From: Pseudomonadaceae bacterium
GTDB taxonomy: Bacteria > Pseudomonadota > Gammaproteobacteria > Pseudomonadales > Pseudomonadaceae
Assembly: GCA_900766265.1 (NCBI GenBank)
Contig: CAAFUS010000010.1
Location: 124,001-188,000 of the forward strand
Direction: 5' to 3'
DNA: 64,000 bases
Shown: one piece after another, positions 8,182-17,015 of the stretch
Position numbering within the stretch: position 1 is the first letter of the stretch
Layout: each line of letters starts with the position of its first letter
Position numbers and translations under genes: made by a program
The notes under the pieces: model-generated
Told to the model about the DNA's origin: nothing
Database searches by the model: none
What the model saw: only the letters and a program-made list of their open reading frames with translations

Positions 8182-8261
8182 CCCGCACGCAAGGCGCACT
8201 CAGGAAGCGTCAAGCGCAGCCGTCTGCAACGCGTAGTATTGATCAGGGATCGTAGCCACAC

Positions 8262-9650
8262 ATGAACTCAGCACTCAGTGATCGCCGCAATGGCCTCGCT
8301 ACCCGTCCCCTACGCGAGTACTACTCCCGCGTACTGGCCTATCTCGCCGCCGCGGCAGGCCTTGCCTCGGGGAGCTATGCCCAGTACTTCTCCATGGATC
8401 TGCTGTGGATGATTCCTTACGCGCTGCTGTATCCGCACCTGGTCTACCACCTGAGCTACCGATTCAAGCGCGAGCATCCCGAACGCACCTCGCAGACCCT
8501 GCTCTGCCTGGACGCCGTGAACGCTGGCTGTGCCGTGGTGCTGCTCGGCTTCGCCGCGGTACCCGGCCTGATGTTCCTGCTGATCCTGGGCTTCAGCGCC
8601 CTGGTCACTGGTGGGCTGCGCAACTTCCTCATGGCCCTGACGGCCGTCTGCATCACCATCGGCCTGTGCAGCCTGGCATTACCGGTCGAGATGGCCGGCA
8701 CCACCCCGACGCTGGTCTCGCTGGTGTGCATCGTCTTCGCGATGCTGTACGTCTGCATCACCGCCTACTTCGTCCACGAGCAGAGCCTTCGCCTGGCTCA
8801 GGCGCGCAAGGAGATCAAGGCCGAGCAGGAAAAAGCCGCGCGCCTGGCGCGTAACCTCGCCAAGTACCTGTCGCCCCAGGTCTGGGAGTCCATCTTCACC
8901 GGCCGACGCAGCGTCCGCCTGGAAACCCAGCGCAAGAAATTGTCGGTGTTCTTTTCTGACATTAAGGGTTTTACCGAGCTGTCGGAGGAACTCGAGGCCG
9001 AGGCGCTGACCGATCTGCTTAACAACTACCTCAACGAAATGTCGAAGATCGCCCTCAAGTATGGCGGCACCATCGATAAGTTCGTCGGGGATTCGGTGAT
9101 GGTGTTCTTCGGCGACCCCAGCAGCCAGGGCGCCAAGAAAGATGCGGTCGCCGCGGTGTCCATGGGCATTTCCATGCGCAAGCATATGAAGGTCTTGCGT
9201 CAGCAGTGGCGCGCGCAGGGCATCACCAAGCCGCTGGAAATCCGCATGGGGATCAACACCGGCTATTGCACGGTGGGCAACTTCGGCGCCGACACGCGTA
9301 TGGACTACACCATCATCGGTCGCGAAGTGAACCTCGCCAGCCGCCTGGAAAGCTCGGCCGAAGCCGGGGAAATCCTCATCTCCCACGAGACCTACTCTCT
9401 GGTGAAGGATCTGATCATGTGCCGCGACAAGGGACAGATCAACGTGAAGGGCTTCTCCCGTCCGGTGCAGATCTACCAGGTCGTGGATTTCCGCCGCGAC
9501 CTCGGCGCCACCTCCAGTTACATGGAGCACGAGCTCCCCGGCTTCTCGATGTACCTCGATACCAACGGCATCCAGAACTTCGACAAGGAGCGCGTGATTC
9601 AGGCACTCAACCAGGCGGCGCAGAAGCTGCGCGACAAGGTCATCCTCTAG
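8262..9650 (+). CDS. cyaB: Membrane-bound class III adenylate cyclase (MASE2 sensor)
   Basis: A 462-residue protein matching P. aeruginosa CyaB in length and layout. Residues about 20-175 are an MASE2 integral-membrane sensor of about six helices; about 220-400 form a class III cyclase domain. Catalytic features: metal Asp in FFSDIKGFTELSEEL and in VGDSVMVFFG, the purine-selecting Lys of DKFVGD with the Thr of MDYTIIG (fitting ATP), and the transition-state Asn/Arg of VNLASRLE. It should make cAMP, which acts through Vfr in pseudomonads. The signal sensed by MASE2 is unknown. Monocistronic by spacing, with its own promoter. Confidence 0.85.
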   Translation: MNSALSDRRNGLATRPLREYYSRVLAYLAAAAGLASGSYAQYFSMDLLWMIPYALLYPHLVYHLSYRFKREHPERTSQTLLCLDAVNAGCAVVLLGFAAVPGLMFLLILGFSALVTGGLRNFLMALTAVCITIGLCSLALPVEMAGTTPTLVSLVCIVFAMLYVCITAYFVHEQSLRLAQARKEIKAEQEKAARLARNLAKYLSPQVWESIFTGRRSVRLETQRKKLSVFFSDIKGFTELSEELEAEALTDLLNNYLNEMSKIALKYGGTIDKFVGDSVMVFFGDPSSQGAKKDAVAAVSMGISMRKHMKVLRQQWRAQGITKPLEIRMGINTGYCTVGNFGADTRMDYTIIGREVNLASRLESSAEAGEILISHETYSLVKDLIMCRDKGQINVKGFSRPVQIYQVVDFRRDLGATSSYMEHELPGFSMYLDTNGIQNFDKERVIQALNQAAQKLRDKVIL

Positions 9651-9741
9651 CCGTAGACGCCCCTTCCCGCTCTGCAGCTGGTAGGCTTCGCGCCTCCCGC
9701 TGCGATCCGCAGCCGGTCCACCGCCCCTCTGCAGAACCACC

Positions 9742-10629
9742 ATGACTCACCGTAACGCCCTCCTTGCCATTCACCTCGGCGCCCTGATGTTCGGCCTCTC
9801 GGGCGTACTTGGCAAACTCGCCCAGAGCACCCCCCTGACTATCAGCTTCGGTCGTGCCCTTTTCGCGGTCCTCGCATTGCTGATCGCCTCGTATCTGCTC
9901 CAGCCCAGCGGTGCGCGCCCGAGCTGGCGCGGCCGCCTGGGCCTGCTGCTTGGCGGCTTGCTGCTCGGCGGCCACTGGGTGACCTTCTTCATTGCCGTCA
10001 AAGTTGCGGGCGTCGGCATCGCCACGCTCGGCTTCGCCAGCTTTCCTGCCTTCACGGTGCTGCTCGAAGGGCTGGTGTTTCGCGAGCGCACCCGCCCCAT
10101 TGAGTACGGCCTGGTGCTGCTGGTGTGCGTAGGGCTCGGGCTGGTGACACCTGGGTTCGACCTGGCCAGCGAAGCCACCATCGGCCTGCTCTGGGCGGTG
10201 CTGTCGGGCTTTCTGTTCGCCTTGCTGGCGCTGCTCAACCGCGCTGTCACCCGCGGCATCGATGCCGTCCAAGCAGCGCTCTGGCAGAACCTTGCGATCG
10301 TCATCGCCCTGACGCCCTTCGCCTTGGCGGGCGTGGCCGGGATGCCCGCGCTGGACTGGCTGTGGATCGCCATGCTCGGCGTGTTCTGCACAGGGCTTGC
10401 GCACAGCCTGTTCGTCGCCAGCCTGCGCGTGCTAAAGGCCCGAACCACCTCGGTGATCTTCGCCCTGGAGCCGGTTTACGGGATCGCCTTCGCCTGGCTG
10501 CTGTTCGCCGAGCAGCCGACGCTGCGCATGCTCGCCGGCGGGGCATTGATCATTCTCGCGACCATCGCCAGCAGCCGGCTGAAAAGCGCGCCAGCTCCGG
10601 CAGGGGAGCCGGCGCGCTCCGTCAGTTGA
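9742..10629 (+). CDS. EamA/DMT-family transporter
   Basis: A 295-residue, ten-helix inner-membrane protein with two tandem EamA repeats (about 5-140 and 150-280). The first repeat starts LLAIHLGALMFGLSGVLGKL, and the second ends with the family pattern LEPVYGIAFAWLLFAEQPT. DMT/EamA carriers export metabolites such as amino acids; the substrate cannot be read from sequence. The stop overlaps the end of the convergent gene at 10622 by 8 bases. The 91 bases between cyaB and this gene show no obvious promoter. Confidence 0.8.
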   Translation: MTHRNALLAIHLGALMFGLSGVLGKLAQSTPLTISFGRALFAVLALLIASYLLQPSGARPSWRGRLGLLLGGLLLGGHWVTFFIAVKVAGVGIATLGFASFPAFTVLLEGLVFRERTRPIEYGLVLLVCVGLGLVTPGFDLASEATIGLLWAVLSGFLFALLALLNRAVTRGIDAVQAALWQNLAIVIALTPFALAGVAGMPALDWLWIAMLGVFCTGLAHSLFVASLRVLKARTTSVIFALEPVYGIAFAWLLFAEQPTLRMLAGGALIILATIASSRLKSAPAPAGEPARSVS

Positions 10630-11103
10630 CGCTGTAACCTCGCCCGGTCAGACAGGCCCCCAGCGCTCGCCGGTAGGTGTCCGCAATGGTCTGGGCAGGC
10701 GCCGAGGTTGCGGTCGCAGGATCGAAGCCGCTCTGGCCGACCGCCCAACTGTGGCACTCGTAACGGTCTTTGGCCTGCAGCTCTGCAGACTGGCCGCCAG
10801 CCGGATAAGCGATGACGTCATAGCTCACCGGCGCAGCCTGTGCAGCCGGCGGAGCTGAGACCACCACATACTCTTTACGGGTGGCATTCCACAGGTAGTA
10901 AGTGCCGGCCGCGACGAAATACAAGGTACTGCCGATCCAGAGTTCCCTGGCACCAGCCGGCAATCCATGGCCATGGCGCGGCCCCGGGGGGTGATAGTGG
11001 GGTCGCCCCGCCCCCCGGGGCCGGGTGGAGCAGCAAGCGCAGGCGTTGCAATGATCAGTGCCAGAAGACTACCGAGCCAGGCGCGTGGAATCGAAGAACG
11101 CAT
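10622..11103 (-). pseudogene. Secreted DUF6515-like protein, frameshifted in a G run
   Basis: Two frames on the minus strand join into one plausible protein. From ATG 11103, frame one gives a signal peptide (MRSSIPRAWLGSLLALIIAT...ALAAPPGPGG). From about 11011 down, the next frame gives GRPHYHPPGPRHGHG, then RELWIGSTLYFVAAGTYYLW, a VVVSAPP linker and a C-terminal domain ending GACLTGRGYSVN. Adding one G to the six-G run (C6 at 11011-11016 on the plus strand) restores a single frame of about 160 residues. The His/Pro/Gly-rich segment and YYLWN motif suggest the DUF6515 family; that name is from memory. It could be a true null allele, phase variation or a homopolymer sequencing error. Confidence 0.7.
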
Positions 11104-11198
11104 CGTAAACACCTCCGAAAACGCCGAAATAGCGCGACGGCATTATGCGAAGTGCCGGAGGGCGACGGTGTCAGCAGATTGTAAGCCAAGGGTAAACC

Positions 11199-11480
11199 TC
11201 AGCGATCGATGTGCCCTAGCGGGCGCGCAGGGTCGATCAGGTCGCGCACCCGCTGCTTGAGCACCTTGGCCTCTGGAAAACCGCCATCGTGCTTGCGCTC
11301 CCAGACCTGCGCCCCGTTGCAGGTGACCAGGAACACGCCGCCCGTACCGGGCTCGAGCACGACCCGGCCAAGATCATCGGCGAAGGTCGACAGCAGCTCC
11401 TGGGCCAGCCAGGCAGCCCGCAGCATCCACTGGCATTGAGTGCAGTAGCGAATGACGATTTCGGGTTTGGTCGACGACAT
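11199..11480 (-). CDS. SelT/SelW/SelH-family (Rdx) thioredoxin-fold protein
   Basis: A 93-residue protein with the Rdx-family redox motif CTQC at residues 13-16, the first Cys replacing the selenocysteine of SelW. The FLVTCNGAQVWERKHDGGFPE stretch near residue 55 (given here as its recognisable core F..NG..VW.RK..GGFPE) is the family signature. Such proteins are thought to be glutathione-linked redox proteins with no settled substrate. It lies 17 bases downstream of the SlyA-like gene on the same strand, so the two are very likely co-transcribed from the operator region at 11948-11983. Confidence 0.85.
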   Translation of the reverse strand: MSSTKPEIVIRYCTQCQWMLRAAWLAQELLSTFADDLGRVVLEPGTGGVFLVTCNGAQVWERKHDGGFPEAKVLKQRVRDLIDPARPLGHIDR

Positions 11481-11497
11481 GCTCGGACCCCGGAGTC

Positions 11498-11932
11498 TCA
11501 GATGCGGGACAGATTGGCCAGGATACGCTGATGGACCTCCTGGCAGCGCTGGATATCGGTCTCGTCGATCCCGGCGAACAGCTCCGCGCGCAGGGCCGAG
11601 GAGATGGCTTCAATCTGGGCGATGAGCGGGCGAGCCTGATCGGTCAGGGTGATTTTCTTGGCGCGGCGGTCTTCGGGAACCCCGACGCGATTGACCAGCC
11701 CCAGCGACTCCAAGCTGTCGAGCAGGCGCGCCAGGGTCGGGCCTTCCACGCCCACGCTCTGGGCCAACTCGCGCTGGGTCGGGGCGGCGCCGAGCATCGC
11801 CAAGTGCAGCAGGACCAGCCAGCGCGCCTGGGACAGGCCCAGCGAGGCCAGACGGCGGTCCAGCTCCGCCCGCCAGGCCCTCGACAACAGGGCCAGCTGC
11901 ATTCCGAAACTGTGATGAGCAAGCTGCGGCAT
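11498..11932 (-). CDS. MarR-family regulator, SlyA-like
   Basis: A 144-residue winged-helix regulator. Helix-turn-helix about 50-75 (TQRELAQSVGVEGPTLARLL) and wing EDRRAKKITLT, then C-terminal dimerisation helices. Segments RLLDSLESLGLVNR, DRRAKKI.LT.QA.PLI and RAELFAGI closely parallel E. coli SlyA. The upstream region carries a near-perfect SlyA-type site, so autoregulation is likely. SlyA proteins commonly respond to small aromatic acids or oxidants; the co-transcribed Rdx redox protein would fit the latter, but the ligand is unknown. Confidence 0.85.
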   Translation of the reverse strand: MPQLAHHSFGMQLALLSRAWRAELDRRLASLGLSQARWLVLLHLAMLGAAPTQRELAQSVGVEGPTLARLLDSLESLGLVNRVGVPEDRRAKKITLTDQARPLIAQIEAISSALRAELFAGIDETDIQRCQEVHQRILANLSRI

Positions 11933-11947
11933 AAGGATGAATCCAGA

Positions 11948-11983
11948 GGGTAATGCTTATTATTAGGAAGCTAAGCATAACCC
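11948..11983 (-). promoter_or_regulatory. Operator of the SlyA-like regulator
   Basis: Bases 11948-11959 and 11972-11983 form a 12-bp inverted repeat with one mismatch. Inside it, 11963-11974 reads TTAGGAAGCTAA, which differs at one base from the SlyA consensus TTAGCAAGCTAA. It starts 16 bases upstream of the regulator's ATG, where binding would block transcription or its start. The AT-rich site stands out against the GC-rich surroundings. Confidence 0.65.
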
Positions 11984-12035
11984 TTGCGGGAAACAAGCGC
12001 TTCGTTGACGCGCAATGTTTCGGCGTCTTCCTCGC

Positions 12036-14159
<2,124 letters not shown>

Positions 14160-14333
14160 GCCGGTCTCCGAAACTAGGCCGGCAGTATACGCGACGTCAC
14201 GCCGGCCTTCAGGGTTTGCCGGCGAAGCCGACGAAACGGGCGCGCCTCAGCACCGCACCTGGCCTCGGCAGGTAGCCGGGCCACTGCGGGTCGTCTAGAA
14301 TCACCCGTTGTCCCCAGCCCAAGGTAGTCACCG

Positions 14334-14921
14334 ATGTCTTTTGCCGAGCAACTCGCCCGCCTGCAGGTCTTTCTGGATGCCGATGACCTGCATGAAGAGG
14401 CGCTGGACTACATTGCCGCCCACGGCTACCTGACGGCACTGTGCATCTGCCCCGACCAGGTGCCCGAGCGCGAATGGATCGACGCGCTGTTCGCCGAACC
14501 GCCCCGTTACGCCGACGACACCGAACGCGAAGCCATCGAAGCGACGCTGGTGCAGCTCAAGGCGCATATCGCCCGCCAGCTCGCCAGCGACGAAGACATG
14601 GACCTGCCTTGCGATCTCGACCTGGGTGAAGACCCGGACGACTCCGAACTGCGCGGCTGGTGCATCGGTTTCATGGAAGGCGTCTTCCTGCGCGAGGCCG
14701 TCTGGTTCGAGGATGCCGAAGAGGAGGTCAGCGAGCTGCTGTTGCCGATCATGGTCGGTTCGGGCCTGTTCGACGAGCAGCCCGAATTCGCCGACATCGC
14801 CCAGGACGAAGGTTTGGTCGACGAGATGGTCGCGCAGATCCCGGAAATCCTCACGGCGCTCTACCTGATCTGCCACGCCCCCGAAGAAAAGCCCGCCCTG
14901 CTCAAGCCACGCCGCCACTGA
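14334..14921 (+). CDS. UPF0149 (YecA/YgfB-type) protein
   Basis: A 195-residue acidic, helical protein of the UPF0149 family: N-terminal ARLQVFLDA...AALDYIAAHGYLTAL-type helices, the GWCIGFMEGVFLREAVWF core near residue 110, and a C-terminal helical domain. It lacks the Cys-rich SEC-C zinc motif that ends E. coli YecA, so it is the shorter form. Role unknown: YgfB in P. aeruginosa is a regulator, but orthology with this protein is not claimed. It diverges from recQ and the ybaN-type gene follows after 16 bases. Confidence 0.75.
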   Translation: MSFAEQLARLQVFLDADDLHEEALDYIAAHGYLTALCICPDQVPEREWIDALFAEPPRYADDTEREAIEATLVQLKAHIARQLASDEDMDLPCDLDLGEDPDDSELRGWCIGFMEGVFLREAVWFEDAEEEVSELLLPIMVGSGLFDEQPEFADIAQDEGLVDEMVAQIPEILTALYLICHAPEEKPALLKPRRH

Positions 14922-14937
14922 GGCGCCGGTACGCGGC

Positions 14938-15342
14938 ATGGCTCACCGCGATATCCCGCAGCTGCGCAACCCGCTGTTGCGTTACCTGCTGCTGGGTATC
15001 GGCTGGCTCAGCGTGGCGCTCGGTATGATCGGCATCTTCCTGCCGGTGCTGCCGACCACGCCATTCCTTCTGCTCGCCGCGGCCTGCTTCGTTCGCAGCT
15101 CGCGGCGTTTCTACTTCTGGCTGGTTGGTCACAAGTACCTTGGCCCTTGGATCCGGGACTACCTTGAAGGCAACGGCATCCCGCTCAAGGGCAAGGTCTA
15201 TGCGATCGGCCTGATGTGGCTGAGCATCTGTCTGTCCTGCTGGCTGGTACCGCTGTTCTGGGCGCGGGCGTTCATGCTCGCTTCCGCTGTGCTGGTCACC
15301 CTGTACATCCTGCGTCAGAAGACCCTCGGTTCACGCGGATGA
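14938..15342 (+). CDS. YbaN-family (DUF454) inner-membrane protein
   Basis: A 134-residue protein with three or four membrane helices. The DUF454 signature is present: GWLSVALGMIGIFLPVLPTT followed by PFLLLAAACFVRSSRRFYFWL (the core motif is P-T-T-P-F-L-L-L-A) and the WL..H...G..I.DY loop before the last two helices. The function of the family is unknown. It sits 16 bases behind the UPF0149 gene and overlaps the end of the convergent tapT by 12 bases. Confidence 0.8.
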   Translation: MAHRDIPQLRNPLLRYLLLGIGWLSVALGMIGIFLPVLPTTPFLLLAAACFVRSSRRFYFWLVGHKYLGPWIRDYLEGNGIPLKGKVYAIGLMWLSICLSCWLVPLFWARAFMLASAVLVTLYILRQKTLGSRG

Positions 15343-15945
15343 ATCGTCCCGCGAGGCATGGTTGCGCTCGTAGGTTTCACGCCCCATCGCCTGGATCTGC
15401 CCCTCGATCAAAGCGTCGAAGGGCCGCAACAACGCGTCGAAGCGCAGCGGCGCATCGAGCACCGACAACGCGTGGGCGATCGCCTCGATCGTGGACAGCG
15501 CGCCCTCGGTGGGCGCCTTGCGCACCCGGTAACGGCTCTGCAGCCGTTGCGGCAAGGCGACTCGGGTCAGTTCAGCCAACCGGGGATTGAGGTACAGCAG
15601 CTTGCGGGCCTTGCGCCAGGTGCCGTCCGGCACCACCAACAACGACGTCTGCTCCGCCGGTGGCCAAGGTTCGACCAAAGTCCGCGCGCCCTCCCCCGGG
15701 AACAGCAGCCGCGCGCCTGCGCCGTGGGCATCGAGCACCGCGGCCAGCGCCTCGAAACGCTCGCCGACCCAGAGTTCCGCACGCTGCAACCCCAGAGCAG
15801 CCAGGCGCGCCGTGTTCAGCGCGTGGCCCGCCTCGCTCGGATGCTGCAGGATCAGCACGGACGTACGGCTCGGCACGCTCGGAATCAGGGCACACAGACA
15901 ATGGGCGAGCGGCCGCTGGCAACGGGCACAGGTGAGACGGGACAT
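15331..15945 (-). CDS. tapT: tRNA-uridine aminocarboxypropyltransferase (DTW domain)
   Basis: A 204-residue DTW-domain enzyme, started at ATG 15945 behind AGGAG. Four cysteines at the N-terminus (CARCQRPLAHCLC, residues 6-18) form the zinc-type cluster of the family. The catalytic signature VVPDGTWRKARKLLYLNP gives the D-x-T-W motif at about 134-137, and RYRVRKAPTEGALSTIEAIA follows as the conserved SAM-site region. E. coli TapT uses S-adenosylmethionine to make acp3U47 in tRNAs; the same reaction is expected here. Confidence 0.85.
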   Translation of the reverse strand: MSRLTCARCQRPLAHCLCALIPSVPSRTSVLILQHPSEAGHALNTARLAALGLQRAELWVGERFEALAAVLDAHGAGARLLFPGEGARTLVEPWPPAEQTSLLVVPDGTWRKARKLLYLNPRLAELTRVALPQRLQSRYRVRKAPTEGALSTIEAIAHALSVLDAPLRFDALLRPFDALIEGQIQAMGRETYERNHASRDDSSA

Positions 15946-16028
15946 GGAGCTCCTGCGGTTGACGGATCTGCCTCGGGTGTTCGCCGGCAAAGCGACTATG
16001 CTAGCGGATCGGCAGTCGAGATACGGGA

Positions 16029-16706
16029 ATGAACATGATCGTCGTGCATCATCTGAACAACTCGCGTTCCCAACGCGTCCTCTGGCTCCTGGAAGAGCTG
16101 GAGTTCCCCTACGAGGTCAAGCGTTATGAGCGGGACACCCGAACGATGCTGGCGCCCGCCGAACTCAAGGCCGTGCATCCACTTGGGAAATCCCCGGTCA
16201 TCACCGATGGCCAGCTCACGCTCGCCGAATCTGCCGCGGTCATCGAATATCTGCTCGAACGCTATGGCCAGGGCCGCCTCCAACCCCCGCCGGACAGCCC
16301 TGATCATCTGCGCTTTCGTTACTGGATGCATTACGCCGAGGGCTCGGCCATGCCACCACTGCTGTTGAAGCTGGTGTTCGACAAGGTAGCCCAGGGCCCC
16401 TTGCCGTTCTTCGTCCGACCGATCGCACGCGCGATCGCCAACGGGGCCAATCGGGCATTCATCGGCCCGCAGCTCAGAACACATCTGGACTACATGGAAG
16501 CGGAGCTGGGCAATGCTCCTTGGTTCGCTGGCGACGCCTTCACGGCTGCCGACATACAAATGAGCTTTCCGCTGGAAGCTGCCCGCTCACGGGGTGGGCT
16601 GGATGGAAGCCGGCCGCGACTGATGGACTTCCTCGAGCGCATCCATGCGCGGCCGGCCTATCGACGGGCCCTGGAACGCGGCGGCCCTTACGACTACGTA
16701 CATTGA
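16029..16706 (+). CDS. Glutathione S-transferase family protein
   Basis: A 225-residue two-domain GST. The N-terminal thioredoxin-like domain (about 3-80) has the catalytic-site region NNSRSQRVLWLLEELEFPYE, the cis-Pro in GKSPVITDG and the glutathione-binding LAESAAVIEYLLERYG. The helical C-terminal domain follows (about 90-215), with the N-capping FTAADIQMSFPLE motif. A second in-frame ATG two codons in (16035) is an equally possible start. Substrate unknown. Convergent with the small PA1414-type gene, 4 bases apart. Confidence 0.85.
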   Translation: MNMIVVHHLNNSRSQRVLWLLEELEFPYEVKRYERDTRTMLAPAELKAVHPLGKSPVITDGQLTLAESAAVIEYLLERYGQGRLQPPPDSPDHLRFRYWMHYAEGSAMPPLLLKLVFDKVAQGPLPFFVRPIARAIANGANRAFIGPQLRTHLDYMEAELGNAPWFAGDAFTAADIQMSFPLEAARSRGGLDGSRPRLMDFLERIHARPAYRRALERGGPYDYVH

Positions 16707-16710
16707 GCGG

Positions 16711-16836
16711 TCAGCGCTGGTGACGATCCTGCGGCTGGCGTTGCGCCCGCACCGGGATGGGCTGCAGCCGGGGCGGTTCGACCAGGCCCAAGGCGACCGC
16801 CAGATTGACGCACATGCGATTGAGCCATGCTTTCAT
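16711..16836 (-). CDS. PA1414-type 41-residue protein (small, conserved in Pseudomonas)
   Basis: ATG at 16836 is preceded by a strong AGGAGGGT and the frame runs 41 codons to TGA at 16711. The product begins MKAWLNRMCVNLAVALGLVE and continues PPRLQPIPVR, then a basic tail rich in Arg/Gln. The pattern (amphipathic N-terminal helix, then E-x-P-R-L-Q-P-I-P-V-R) matches what I recall of the PA1414 family. In P. aeruginosa that gene follows, and overlaps the transcript of, the oxygen-responsive sRNA SicX. Being short, it is easily missed. The 179 bases upstream contain a -10-like TAGTCT (16902-16907, minus strand) with a poor -35; I saw no clear ANR box. Confidence 0.7.
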   Translation of the reverse strand: MKAWLNRMCVNLAVALGLVEPPRLQPIPVRAQRQPQDRHQR

Positions 16837-17015
16837 GAATCCACCCTCCTACTGCATTAAGTTAGGCGCCGCGGACGGCTGAACCCGCAGGTCCTGGCTT
16901 CAGACTAGCGCAAGCCGGCCTCGGCGACCATCGATTCAGTCCGAACGGTCCTACCGACGCCATCGACTGCCCGCAGCGCGGCGGGCGGTCGCCCGGGAAG
17001 CGTCCGCCGATGGCA

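Noticed and set aside
16837..17015. ANR/FNR box upstream of the PA1414-type gene
   Set aside because: Looked for TTGAT-N4-ATCAA around the expected -41 position; only weak partial matches were seen.
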